From NCBI RefSeq assembly GCF_012027595.1, contig NZ_SNUR01000003.1, positions 124,001-188,000 on the forward strand: DNA of 64,000 nucleotides. The letters run 5' to 3'. The translations under genes and the position numbers were made by a program. The notes under the pieces are model-generated. The model was not told the origin of the DNA. It did not search any database and saw nothing but the letters and a program-made list of their open reading frames with translations. The DNA is from Thermococcus sp. Bubb.Bath (GTDB lineage: Archaea; Methanobacteriota_B; Thermococci; Thermococcales; Thermococcaceae). Shown here piece by piece: positions 9,808-24,185 of this stretch. The first letter of the stretch is position 1, and every line of letters begins with the position of its first letter.

Positions 9808-10022
9808 AGCCGTTCCTCCCTGAGTTTCTGGAGATACTCCTCAGGGCTTTCTTTGAAGTTCTCAGGAGAGAGCATTTTTCTGAATTTTTCCGTTCTCTCA
9901 ACTATGTCCTTCTGATGGAGCTTTATCACTAGATGCTCTCCTTCCTTCAGCTTCAGCGGCTTAAGCGGTCTAAGCACACCGTTCTCATAGACGGCCTCTA
10001 TGACCTCAACGTTCTCCCCCAT
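9804..10022 (-). CDS. Antitoxin, DUF104/AF2212-like
   Basis: About 72 aa. The N-terminal part VIEAVYENGVLRPLKPLKL with LKEGEHLVIKL is the beta-hairpin pattern of the small archaeal antitoxins paired with PIN toxins; the charged C-terminal helix is the likely toxin-binding part. I chose ATG 10022, where the family usually starts, over the in-frame ATG at 10046. A TATA-like CTTATTTAG lies at about 10052-10062, so the pair may have its own promoter within the operon. Confidence 0.75.
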   Translation of the reverse strand: MGENVEVIEAVYENGVLRPLKPLKLKEGEHLVIKLHQKDIVERTEKFRKMLSPENFKESPEEYLQKLREERL

Positions 10023-10069
10023 GCTCCCACCGTTCCATCTTAGCATCGAAACTAAATAAGGATATCGAG

Positions 10070-10993
10070 TTACTCGAACTCTATGGTTGCGGGCGGCTTG
10101 TTGGTGATGTCGTAGAGCACCCTTCCGACCTCGGGAATCTCGCTGGTTATCCTGAAGGCTATCCTCCGGAGCACCTCAAAGGGAACCGCCATCGCGTTTG
10201 CCGTCATTCCGTCGAGGCTCTCCACCACGCGAACCGCTACTGTCTCCTTGTAGGCCCTTATGTCGCCCTGAACGCCGACGGTTTTAACGCCCAGAAGCAC
10301 CGCAAAGGCCTGCCAGGGCTTTAAACCCACCCTCTCAATCTCCTCCTCAACTATCGCGTTGGCCTCCCTGACCACGGCGACCTTCTCAGGGGTTACCTCA
10401 CCGAGAACCCTGATGGCCAGGCCAGGCCCCGGGAAAGGCATGCGGTTGTAGATTTTCTCCGGGAGGCCGAGCTCCTTCGCCAGCTCGCGAACCTCGTCCT
10501 TGTAGAGGTCTCGGAGTGGTTCTATGAGCTTGAGGTTGAGTCTCTCGGGCAGACCGCCAACGTTGTGGTGGCTCTTTATTTTGCCCTGGCTCTCTATCCA
10601 GTCGGGAGCAATAGTCCCCTGGATCAGGAAGTCGGCGTTTATCTCCCTCGCAACCTCCTCAAAGACCTCGATGAAGACCCTGCCGATTATCTTTCTCTTC
10701 TCCTCGGGGTCAATAACGCCTTCCAGCTCGCCAAAGAAGCGCTCGCTCGCGTCAACGTAGTGGAGGTTCAGCCCAAACTCGTCGCGGAAGGTCTTAACAA
10801 CGAATTCAGGTTCACCCTTGCGCATGAAGCCGGTGTTCACGAAAACCGCGTGTAGCTTGTTCCCCATGGCCTTATGCGCCAGAACTGCGGCGGTCGAGCT
10901 GTCAACACCACCTGAGAGCGCAATTATCGCATTTCCATCGCCAACGGTCTCTTTAATCTCTCTTACCTTCTCCTCAATGAAGTTCTCCCACAT
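10070..10993 (-). CDS. guaAB: GMP synthase subunit B (ATP pyrophosphatase)
   Basis: A 307-aa protein that adenylates XMP and aminates it to GMP with ammonia from subunit A. The PP-loop [10 protein letters not shown] is near the N-terminus, and the C-terminal dimerisation domain carries [15 protein letters not shown] and ends KPPATIEFE. The ATG at 10993 has GGTGG 4-5 bases upstream; the in-frame GTG at 11002 overlaps that site. It is the first gene of the operon guaAB, antitoxin, toxin, guaAA. A sequence AAAAATGTTGAAA (11054-11066) lies in the upstream gap and resembles a half of the purine element described elsewhere, but without a 42-bp partner. Confidence 0.95.
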   Translation of the reverse strand: MWENFIEEKVREIKETVGDGNAIIALSGGVDSSTAAVLAHKAMGNKLHAVFVNTGFMRKGEPEFVVKTFRDEFGLNLHYVDASERFFGELEGVIDPEEKRKIIGRVFIEVFEEVAREINADFLIQGTIAPDWIESQGKIKSHHNVGGLPERLNLKLIEPLRDLYKDEVRELAKELGLPEKIYNRMPFPGPGLAIRVLGEVTPEKVAVVREANAIVEEEIERVGLKPWQAFAVLLGVKTVGVQGDIRAYKETVAVRVVESLDGMTANAMAVPFEVLRRIAFRITSEIPEVGRVLYDITNKPPATIEFE

Positions 10994-11079
10994 CGCGACC
11001 ACCTTTCAACATGATCTTGATGATTTTAGCTTAAAAATTTGTTGCTTTTGCGTTAAAAATGTTGAAATAGGAACACTCC

Positions 11080-12555
<1,476 letters not shown>

Positions 12556-12607
12556 TCACCCTTTTTGACTTGAAAATGATAAGGGCTTTTAAGGCTTGCG
12601 GAAAAAG

Positions 12608-12622
12608 GGTTAAATATATCTA
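12608..12622 (+). promoter_or_regulatory. TATA-type promoter for the DUF835 gene
   Basis: GTTAAATATATC lies about 35-40 bases before the GTG start at 12649, in the gap between the divergent guaB and the membrane gene. Spacing fits an archaeal TATA box with transcription starting around 12635-12645. Confidence 0.5.
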
Positions 12623-12648
12623 GAGAGGGTGCTTTATCTGGTGGTACC

Positions 12649-16821
<4,173 letters not shown>

Positions 16822-16842
16822 GAGTTCACCTCCTTTATTACC

Positions 16843-16899
16843 AGAAAAATGTAAAAAATTGGAGTTTTAAGGTTTATTTTAGCAGAGAAATGTAAAAAT
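16843..16899 (-). promoter_or_regulatory. Candidate purine operator pair and promoter of purL
   Basis: Two direct copies, AGAAAAATGTAAAAA (16843-16857) and AGAGAAATGTAAAAA (16884-16898), lie 41 bases apart. Between them is a TATA-like segment reading AAACCTTAAAAC on the minus strand. The proximal copy is about 28 bases before the purL start, so the pair brackets the core promoter. The same arrangement occurs before purD, purT/purM and purC/purF. Binding factor unknown. Confidence 0.6.
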
Positions 16900-16927
16900 A
16901 CAAAGGGACATAGGTTCGTTCAGGGGC

Positions 16928-18886
16928 TTATGTCGGCAGACCCGTGGAAGTCGTTAAGTTCTGGAAGAAGGGGGCCACTTCTTTACCTGACTTCTGTTCG
17001 AGGAGTTTAACAAACTCATCCAGATTGCCCTCCTTGAACCTGTTCTCTTTAAAGAACTCCCTCAATGCGGCATAGAACGCCTCCCTGCCCGTGTAGTTTT
17101 CAATCTTCTCCAGGACGAGCGCCCCCTTGTAGGCCCCAACACCATATGCCAGGTAAATATCACTCATGTAAACATTTCCCACGTCCACGAGGGGGACTTC
17201 CTTCTTTCCGTAATCTGTCCACTTCTTGTAAGTATCTACATAGTAGTTCCACAGGGAGATATAATCCTCTCCTGATACCGTTTTCGCATATTCTAAGCTG
17301 AAGTACGCTGGAAAGGCCATGTTGAACCACCAGTCTTCTCCAGTGAACACGACCGTCCCCGGAACCCACCAGTGGGCCACCTCGTAGGTGTATCCGTAGA
17401 GATACCGCCTAATATCCGCGTTGTACGCAAGGATGTCGAGCATTGAGGAGCTCATGTGCTCCATGCCAGCAGCATAGACGACCTTGAACCTCCTGTAGGG
17501 GGGTCTCCCAAAGCGCTCAGTGCCAAACTGGAGTATCCTCCAGGTTATGTTGGCGTATTCCTCGGCGGTTTCCCTTGAAATGCCAGAGTAGTAGAACGTG
17601 AGATTTCCCAGGGAGATATTCTCGAAATGCCCAATGAAAACCGGGAGGACAATAGGTGCATTGAGGTCGAGGGGATAATCTGAGACCCACTCGTTGGGGG
17701 AGACCTCGCGGCCGGGGGCGATGGTTGTTTTCTCTGTGTGCACTGTTAACGTCGTTCTGTTAATCAGGCTGTGAGCCATCATTGGAAAGAGTTCGAAACC
17801 CCTCAAAAACGCCGAATCCCCAAAGAAACCGCTCTCGAGGTGCCCCTCAACGGGTATTACCTTCCGCACTTTCATGTAGTCCCCGGTGTACCTGAGCTCA
17901 ACACGTTGGGGCAGAGTTTTTGTTAGGGGAATGACTAGACCCAATGCCTGAAGGAAGGGCGTAGAATTTCCATCCAACTTAATTTCATTGACGTCCAGCC
18001 TGACGTTTTTCCAGAACAGGGGAAAACTGGAGGCGTTGATCCCTGAGTAGAGAACCGTCCCGTTCAGAAAGCCTTTCTATTCCCCGGGGAACATCTTGGG
18101 CGTTATCTCAAGGCTCATTTGGGAAACAGTAGTTATTCCGCTGAAGTTGCCGTTTAGATAGCCCTCAAACTCCTTCCAAGTCACCTTTGGTGCCTCATCT
18201 CCCTTCAAAAGCTCAGCCAGCTCACTGCCCCCGTATTTGAGTAGTATGTACCCGACCAGCATCCCGGCGGAACCCCAGAGGGTTTCGTTGTAGTCGCTCC
18301 TCAGGTCTGCGTGATAGAGGGTTTCGGGTTTTAGTGCGGTATATGATGGGATGCCGAAGGCGAGGGTTCCAAGACCAACCGTCAGGTAATCGGGAAGCCT
18401 CTTTCCCGCCGCGAGTTCGGCTATCGGGGGCAGGAGCTCCGGGGCGTAGCAGAAACGCGAGACGTTGAGAAGTGCCAGGTATATCTCGTTCGACGTGTAG
18501 TTTACAAACCAGATTGAATCTTCACCGGTGCGGTTTTTCAGGGAATCCTCCGAGGTATAGAGGAATATCTTCGCCCTCCTCGGCTCCCGGTGGAAAAGCT
18601 TAGAGAAGCTCTCGTAGGTGTAATCAGCTCCTAAAATCAGGATGTTGAGCTTTGCATGGAGATAAGGGTTTTCCAGCACTTCCTTGGGGTAATAAATCTC
18701 AAAGTATTTCGTCGAGTTGTGGAGCCAGGAGCCCGAGATGGAGCTACTGGTCGAGGTGGGCTGGGAAGTGCTTGAGTTATGACCATTGGTCGATGCTGAG
18801 GGGGAATTAATACAGCCCAGAGAGCCAACAACCATGAATATCAACAACATGACCAAGCTTAGCCGTCTCAATATCGATCCCTCCAT
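16928..18886 (-). pseudogene. Broken M1-peptidase-like lipoprotein gene
   Basis: Two stretches in the same frame are separated only by TAG at 18077-18079. The first part (18077-18886, 269 aa) has a lipoprotein signal with lipobox GSLGC, a Ser/Thr linker and a predicted exported domain. The rest (33 codons with no stop, then on to 16928) continues with an aminopeptidase N-like C-terminal region. The zinc site that should read HExxHxW reads YEVAHWW, so the first His is lost too. A full product would be about 652 aa. I infer a decayed surface metallopeptidase; suppression of the stop cannot be excluded. It sits downstream of the PEP-synthase-like gene. Confidence 0.7.
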
Positions 18887-18945
18887 TTTATGTTGTCAGG
18901 TTGTAGAGGTTGCTATCTCATGTTACTTGTACTTTCTTTAAATTC

Positions 18946-19060
18946 TTATCGATATAATTTGATCAACAAGCTGGAGAATGCGCAGTTTGTTCCAGGGAAG
19001 ATAGCGACAGCGGACTTCGCCATCTCAGTTCAGTTCATCTGCTCCATACTGTGTTCTCAC
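18946..19060 (-). pseudogene. Degraded duplicate of the purS-purQ junction
   Basis: On the minus strand, a 25-codon frame from ATG 19023 to TAA 18946 reads MAKSAVAIFPGTNC, clearly the PurQ N-terminus (here [14 protein letters not shown]). Upstream of it, about 35 bases (19024-19060) align with the end of purS, differing mostly by transitions: GAGTGAGAACACAG against GAGTGGGAGTACAG, then ...GCAGATGAACTGA against ...ACCGGTGAGCTGA. The purS part now contains stops and the purQ part ends after 25 codons. It lies 1.6 kb downstream of the intact purQ. Confidence 0.65.
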
Positions 19061-19084
19061 TCTCTAACAGAAAAAGTGGAAAAC

Positions 19085-20581
19085 TTAAACTTCAAAGAGC
19101 AGCCCAGGAATGTCCCTAACTCTCTCGTCCGTGTAGTTTATGAAGGCCTTTAGGAGCCGGTAGATTTCGAAGAGCCTCGCCTCCTCGTCGGTTCTTGGTC
19201 TTTCACCTCTATCCGCGCGAGAAAAGACGTCAAGGACATCGAAGCTCTCAGCTAGGAGCCTCGGAGTCTCCTCCTCCATGAGCCAGTTTATGAAATAGTA
19301 AATGTTGAGGGCCTTTTCCTTATCCGTGGGATAGAGCTCCCTGACGAGCGAGAAGGCCCTGACAATGGCGTTTTCCAGTCCCTCCGGCGAGAGCTCATCC
19401 AGGGCCTTTAGATACCCCTCTTTTAGCTCCTTCACGATTTCGTCTTCGCGATAGGTTGATTTCCACAGCTCAATGCCCCTCAGCACCCTCCTCGGGTTCC
19501 GGACGTAAACGATACCCCTGCCCCCATCAACGATTACCTCATCCCCCTCCATTATTGCTTCAACATCAACCCCTACCACGCACGGGATTCCAAGCTCCCT
19601 CGCTATTATCGCAGGGTGGGAGAGAATGCTGTCCACTTTCGTCACTATCCCTGCGGCTTTCTTAAAGAGGTTGTAGTGCTCGGCGTGCAGGACGTAGGTG
19701 ACGAGTATCTCGCCCTCCTTGAACACTCTTTCAGCCTCCTCTGGGGGCTGGTCGTCGAGAACAAACCGCGCCCTGCCCCTCGCCACCCCAGGACTCGCGG
19801 GGATGCCCTTTAGGGCGTGCCAGTTTTCGTTTTTGAAGCCTCTTACTTCTTTGTTTTGGCCGAGCACCGTTACCTCCCTCGACTGGAGTATCCAGAGCGT
19901 CCCGTCGTAGGCCCACTCTATATCCTGCGGCCTTCCGAAGAGGCACTCAACCTCAAGGCCCACGGTGAGAAGCTCCTTCATGAGCTCATCCTGAACTTCG
20001 TCGAGGTTTCTCGGAAGCAGAACTCGCTCGGCGCTTTTTCTCCCACCCACAAGCTCCTCGCCGCTCCCTCTTACGAACTCGACTAAAGCCCTCTCCGGTT
20101 CGGTTGGGGAGCGGGTGAAGAGCACGCCAGCGAACTCGGGCTTAATCTCCCTCTGGACTATTGCCGCCATCCTCGGCTGTTCACTCAGGCCCATCCGCTC
20201 CATGTATGATTTAACCCTCTTCGAACTGGCGCTCTCAAAGACCCGCTCTATTCCTTTGATTAAATCGTCAAAGGATTTTATCCCCGTAACGCTCTCAAAA
20301 ACCCCTGCAAAGCTTGCCTTCGGGCTATCCTCGACTGTCGCGGAACTGCGCACCACGACTGGGAACTTTCCTTCGAGGAGATATGGGGAGTTGAAGTACT
20401 CCTTAACTTCTTCCACGACTTCTTGGGGGAGCTTTCCTTCCTCTTTCCAGAGGTCGTAAGCCCCTGTCGTCACCACGAAGCCGGTAGGAACGTTGAAGTA
20501 CCTCGCGAGGATCGAAAGGCGATAGGCCTTGTTCCCGATTTCATCCACGCTGCCCCCAGCGGAAAGCGAGCGGACGAACAT
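19085..20581 (-). CDS. PEP-synthase-like phosphotransfer protein, C-terminally short
   Basis: A 498-aa protein with an N-terminal pyruvate-phosphate-dikinase ATP-binding domain (GNKAYRLS, PVVVRSSATVEDSPKASFAG, PQDIEWAYDG) and a swivelling phosphohistidine domain (DSILSHPAIIARELGIPCVVG; the His is the phospho-acceptor). The C-terminal PEP/pyruvate barrel of true PEP synthases (about 800 aa) is missing; instead there are about 130 residues of unknown helical sequence. It may transfer phosphate to another substrate or partner. A TATA-like CCTTTTTAGTG lies about 35-45 bases before the start, so it can be expressed separately from purQ 66 bases upstream. Confidence 0.75.
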   Translation of the reverse strand: MFVRSLSAGGSVDEIGNKAYRLSILARYFNVPTGFVVTTGAYDLWKEEGKLPQEVVEEVKEYFNSPYLLEGKFPVVVRSSATVEDSPKASFAGVFESVTGIKSFDDLIKGIERVFESASSKRVKSYMERMGLSEQPRMAAIVQREIKPEFAGVLFTRSPTEPERALVEFVRGSGEELVGGRKSAERVLLPRNLDEVQDELMKELLTVGLEVECLFGRPQDIEWAYDGTLWILQSREVTVLGQNKEVRGFKNENWHALKGIPASPGVARGRARFVLDDQPPEEAERVFKEGEILVTYVLHAEHYNLFKKAAGIVTKVDSILSHPAIIARELGIPCVVGVDVEAIMEGDEVIVDGGRGIVYVRNPRRVLRGIELWKSTYREDEIVKELKEGYLKALDELSPEGLENAIVRAFSLVRELYPTDKEKALNIYYFINWLMEEETPRLLAESFDVLDVFSRADRGERPRTDEEARLFEIYRLLKAFINYTDERVRDIPGLLFEV

Positions 20582-20647
20582 TTATAATCCCCTTTAGTGA
20601 AGGGAACACTACACTAAAAAGGTTTTGGACAGAGAAAAATTGAGAGG

Positions 20648-21319
20648 TCACTCCCTCGCCCACTCCACCATGCTCCTGAAGAGCCTCAGTCCATCCTCAC
20701 TGCCCAAAAAGCGGTCGCTCGCCCTCTCCGGGTGCGGCATTGTGCCGAGAACGTTGCCCCTCTCGTTGGCCACCGCCGCTATGTTGAGAACCGAGCCGTT
20801 GGGGTTAGCTTCTTCCGTGATGTTGCCGTTCTCGTCGCTGTACTGGAAAACAACTCTAACCTTTGAGGGGTCGTCAACGTAGTAGTTGCCCTCTGCGTGC
20901 GCTATCGGCATTCTTATGACACCCCCGGGCTCGTAGAGGGAAGTGAAGGGTGTCTCGGCATCGGCAACGCGGAGGTTAACCCACCTGCAGAGGAAGCGTG
21001 GAGTTTTGTTCGGCCTCAGCGCCCCCGGTAAAAGGCCGGCCTCGGTCAGAACCTGGAAGCCGTTGCATATCCCGAGGACGGGCCTTCCCTCGCGGGCGAA
21101 CTCCTTTACTTCCTCCATTATCCCCTGACGAGCGGCTATTGCACCGGCCCTTAAGTAATCCGCGTAGCTGAAGCCACCGGGCAGGACAACACCGTCGAAG
21201 TCCTTGAGCGACTTCTTATACCACACACGCTCCGCCTCGGCACCAGCCTTCCTTATAGCCCTCTCCGTCTCGAAGTCGCAGTTCGTCCCTGGAAACACAA
21301 CGACGGCAAACTTCACCAT
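20648..21319 (-). CDS. purQ: FGAM synthase glutaminase subunit
   Basis: A 223-aa class I amidotransferase that feeds ammonia to PurL. It shows [13 protein letters not shown] at the start, [17 protein letters not shown], the nucleophile in GICNGFQVL, and the catalytic His in TMPHPERA. It starts one base after the purS stop (TGA-C-ATG), so the two are coupled. Confidence 0.97.
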   Translation of the reverse strand: MVKFAVVVFPGTNCDFETERAIRKAGAEAERVWYKKSLKDFDGVVLPGGFSYADYLRAGAIAARQGIMEEVKEFAREGRPVLGICNGFQVLTEAGLLPGALRPNKTPRFLCRWVNLRVADAETPFTSLYEPGGVIRMPIAHAEGNYYVDDPSKVRVVFQYSDENGNITEEANPNGSVLNIAAVANERGNVLGTMPHPERASDRFLGSEDGLRLFRSMVEWARE

Positions 21320-21320
21320 G

Positions 21321-21563
21321 TCAGCTCACCGGTTCTACGCTGTACTCCCACTCGTGGATGAGCGGGTTCGCCAGGAGGCGCCTGCACATCTCCTCAACCT
21401 CTTTCTCCGGTTCGTCGCTCTCAAGTTCGAACTCGAAGTACTTGGGGACGCGGAGGTTCTCAACGGCGTAGCCGAGGTTCATCAGCGCGTTCCCTATAAC
21501 CCTGCCCTCGGGGTCGTTGAGGCCCTCCTTCAGGCGGACGATGACCTTAACCTTCCACTTCAT
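21321..21563 (-). CDS. purS: FGAM synthase subunit PurS
   Basis: An 80-aa protein needed to assemble the PurL-PurQ complex. It carries the characteristic [22 protein letters not shown] and the C-terminal [11 protein letters not shown]. The ATG at 21563 is chosen because GAGG lies 8 bases upstream and the family begins MKWKVKV; ATG 21569 is directly against that site. It starts 10 bases after the purP stop. Confidence 0.93.
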   Translation of the reverse strand: MKWKVKVIVRLKEGLNDPEGRVIGNALMNLGYAVENLRVPKYFEFELESDEPEKEVEEMCRRLLANPLIHEWEYSVEPVS

Positions 21564-21573
21564 CGACATCGCC

Positions 21574-22716
21574 TCATGTAACGATCTTCTCAAGCTCGTC
21601 CAGCTCCACCGCTCTCTTTATCTCCAAGGCGACCCTCCTTCCGGTGCTCATCGGTTTCCTCCAGAGGGAGTTTCCGTAGGGGTGGCCCATCGCCATATGG
21701 ATGTTTGTCCCACCACCGGTTCTCGGGGCAACGTCGTAGATGTAGAAGTTGAGGTCCTTATCCACAGCAGTCTGGAGCGTGAACGGCCCGATTATTCCCG
21801 GTGAATAGTACTCCTGAGTGGCCTTGACGTACTTCTCCGCCATGTCGAAGACCTTCTCAAGGAGGCTCTCCCTTAGCGTTGAGGAAGCGTGCCCCGTAAC
21901 GGTGTACTCCGGCTCGAACTGGTGCTCCGGGAGGGTGAGCTGCTGACTTGCTGGAAGGCGAACGTGACCGTCAAGGCTCGTCTCAAAGCGCCAGTCTATT
22001 CCGAGGAGCTCAATCTCCCCGTCGAGAGGGGAGTAGAAGAGGTCGAAGTTGAAGACCGGGCCGATTATGTAGCGCTCTATCCTGGCCTTTGCGAGGTCTT
22101 CCCCGGTGATGACGCCGAGTTTGATTAAGCGCTCCGCCTTCTCGCGGAACTCCTTGTAACTCGCCGCCGTGAAGAAGCCGCGCTCAAGCCTCTTCTTCGC
22201 GTGGGGGAGCTTTGCGATGACAAGGCCCACCTCATCAATTTCCTCCGGCTTGACAGGCTCGGGATAGGGCAGGCCCGCCTTTTCAAGGAGCCAGTAGTAG
22301 CTCTTCTCCTCGCTCCTCTCCTCACTCCTGAGTAGGTTTCTGCTCCCAAAAAGGGGAACCTTAAACTCGTTCTCCACTCTGTCAATGCCCGTGTAGACCA
22401 CGAAGGAGCGGTTGGGGACAAAGACCACGTTCCTCTTAACGAGCTCCTCCTGCTCCTCGATTATCTGGGAGAACTTTTCCAGAACCAGAACCTCGTCGAT
22501 GAAGCCCTTCGTGAGGCCGTCCCTCGTCTTCTTGGCTTTGAAGTACTCGGTGTAAGTCCTGTGCCTCCCCTTCTGGGCAACGACCAGGACCGGCAGGCCC
22601 TCTTCCTTGGCACCGTCCGCTATATCCAGGGCGGAGTGGCTACCGATGACGCCGACCGTTATTTTCTCCGGGTCGTACTTCTCAATGATTCCCAAAATCT
22701 CGTCCCTGCTTATCAT
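21574..22716 (-). CDS. purP: PurP family formate-AICAR ligase, paralogue 2
   Basis: A 380-aa ATP-grasp enzyme. Motifs: TVGVIGSHSALDIADGAKEEG at the AICAR-binding N-terminus, GLPYPEPVKPEEID, VIAKLPHAKKRLERGFF, LGIDWRFETSLDGHVRLP and DVAPRTGGGTNIHMAMGHPYG. The ATG at 22716 has GAGGTG 7 bases upstream and gives the usual MISRDEI start; the in-frame start at 22746 would overlap purD. It lies between purD and purS in one operon, and is more complete than paralogue 1, so I favour it as the main FAICAR synthetase. Confidence 0.88.
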   Translation of the reverse strand: MISRDEILGIIEKYDPEKITVGVIGSHSALDIADGAKEEGLPVLVVAQKGRHRTYTEYFKAKKTRDGLTKGFIDEVLVLEKFSQIIEEQEELVKRNVVFVPNRSFVVYTGIDRVENEFKVPLFGSRNLLRSEERSEEKSYYWLLEKAGLPYPEPVKPEEIDEVGLVIAKLPHAKKRLERGFFTAASYKEFREKAERLIKLGVITGEDLAKARIERYIIGPVFNFDLFYSPLDGEIELLGIDWRFETSLDGHVRLPASQQLTLPEHQFEPEYTVTGHASSTLRESLLEKVFDMAEKYVKATQEYYSPGIIGPFTLQTAVDKDLNFYIYDVAPRTGGGTNIHMAMGHPYGNSLWRKPMSTGRRVALEIKRAVELDELEKIVT

Positions 22717-22742
22717 AACAACCACCTCAGCACAAACCTGGC

Positions 22743-24044
22743 TCAAACTCCCTTCCGAACTCCCGCATGGATGCGGATCCTCTTCTCGACGCTTTTCACC
22801 GTCCCTACGTCCTTCCTGTAGAAGACCTCTCCCTTCACGCCCTCTATCCCCTCGGAGGCTATTCTCTCGGCCTCCTCGAGGGTCCCGGCGATGCCTACGA
22901 CGGCCAGCGCCCTCGAGCCCAGCATTGTGAAGTTCTCGTCCAATGAAGCATAGTAGATCCTAGCACCGGCTTCCCTAATTCCTTCCTCATCAACTTCCAC
23001 CTTCACTCCCCTGAGGGGATTCGTCGGATAACCTTTGGGCGCGAGGTACTTCACGACCGTTGCCTTTTCTTCAAACTCTACCTTTCCAAGTTTGCCGTCA
23101 ACGATTCCCTCGGCCACCTCTGTAAGCGGTGTCTTCAAAAGCGGAAGGGCGTTCATTGCCTCAGGGTCTCCGAAGCGGGCGTTGTACTCTATTAGAACAG
23201 GTCCCTCTCTGGAGAGCATGAACTGTCCGTATAGGATGCCCTTGTAGGGCGTCCCTTCCTTCCTCATTGCCTCGACGGTTGCATTGAGCGTTTTCAGGGC
23301 CCTCTCGTAATCTTCCTCCTTCACAAAGGGGAGCATGCCATTGGCGCAGGAGTAGGAACCCATGCCGCCAGTGATGGGGCCCTCATCGTCCTCGTAGGCG
23401 TGGGGGTAGTCCTGGGCGAGGGGCATTGGGAGGATGCGCTTCCCGTCGCTGAAGACCTGGAAGGTGAACTCCACGCCGTCAGTGCGCTCCTCGATGAGGA
23501 CTTTTCCGTCCCTCTTTATCAGCTCTCCGGCGTAAGCCTTTGCCTCTTCGTTGTCCCCCAGCTGGTAGCCGACAACTTTAACGCCCTTGCCGCCGGTGAG
23601 TCCGAGGGGTTTGACGACAAGGGGCCTTCCGAAATCGTCTATCCACGAGCGCATCTCAACTGGATCGTCGAAAACGCGGAAGAGCTTCCTCCCCAGGATT
23701 TTATGGCGCTTCATGAATGCCCTCGCGAAGGCCTTGTCCGTCTCCAGTCTGGCGGCTTCCCTCGTCGGCCCCACAGTGGGGATTCCGTTCTCCTCAAGGA
23801 CGTTCACGATGCCCTTCTCAAGTGGCGCCTCCGGGCCGATGAAGGCCATATCAACGCCCCACTTGAGGGCGAAGTCGAGAACTCTCCCAACGTCCGTTTC
23901 CTTAGCCAGCCCGTAGTCTCTAGCAAGCCTTGAGAGACCGGGGTTCCTGTGCTTCGAAACGACGTAAAGTTCCGCACCGGCGCTGACAAGGGCATCTCCT
24001 ATGGCGTGCTCCCTGCCGCCGCCACCAACGATCAAGATTTTCAT
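22743..24044 (-). CDS. purD: GAR synthetase
   Basis: A 433-aa ATP-grasp ligase that joins glycine to phosphoribosylamine. MKILIVGGGGREHAIG starts the N-domain; PLVVKPLGLTGGKGVKV is the ATP-grasp loop; EYNARFGDPEA provides metal ligands. ATG 24044 has GGTGA 5 bases upstream; an ATG at 24056 overlaps this site. First gene of the operon purD-purP-purS-purQ; its promoter carries the paired purine element. Confidence 0.96.
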   Translation of the reverse strand: MKILIVGGGGREHAIGDALVSAGAELYVVSKHRNPGLSRLARDYGLAKETDVGRVLDFALKWGVDMAFIGPEAPLEKGIVNVLEENGIPTVGPTREAARLETDKAFARAFMKRHKILGRKLFRVFDDPVEMRSWIDDFGRPLVVKPLGLTGGKGVKVVGYQLGDNEEAKAYAGELIKRDGKVLIEERTDGVEFTFQVFSDGKRILPMPLAQDYPHAYEDDEGPITGGMGSYSCANGMLPFVKEEDYERALKTLNATVEAMRKEGTPYKGILYGQFMLSREGPVLIEYNARFGDPEAMNALPLLKTPLTEVAEGIVDGKLGKVEFEEKATVVKYLAPKGYPTNPLRGVKVEVDEEGIREAGARIYYASLDENFTMLGSRALAVVGIAGTLEEAERIASEGIEGVKGEVFYRKDVGTVKSVEKRIRIHAGVRKGV

Positions 24045-24051
24045 GAGTTTC

Positions 24052-24110
24052 ACCATTTTAATGTTAAAAAAATATATTTTTAAACCTTATTTTACCATTT
24101 TAATGTTAAA
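24052..24110 (-). promoter_or_regulatory. Candidate purine operator pair and promoter of purD
   Basis: ACCATTTTAATGTTAAAA occurs twice (24052-24069 and 24094-24111), exactly 42 bases apart. The A+T-rich core promoter (rc AAGGTTTAAAAATATAT) lies between. The proximal copy is 17 bases before the purD start. Confidence 0.65.
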
Positions 24111-24136
24111 ACTCTTGGACGATGAACCTTCGGCCT

Positions 24137-24155
24137 ACCAAAAAGTATTTAGGCC
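24137..24155 (+). promoter_or_regulatory. Promoter of the KaiC-like pair
   Basis: ACCAAAAAGTATTTAGGCC resembles a BRE plus TATA element and lies about 35-45 bases before the start at 24186. Confidence 0.4.
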
Positions 24156-24185
24156 TTAATACCCAGGAGATAACAGGGGTCTAAG

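Noticed and set aside
11003-11079. Purine operator pair before guaAB
   Set aside because: One AAAATGTT element is present, but the best partner is 39 bases away and does not match the core.
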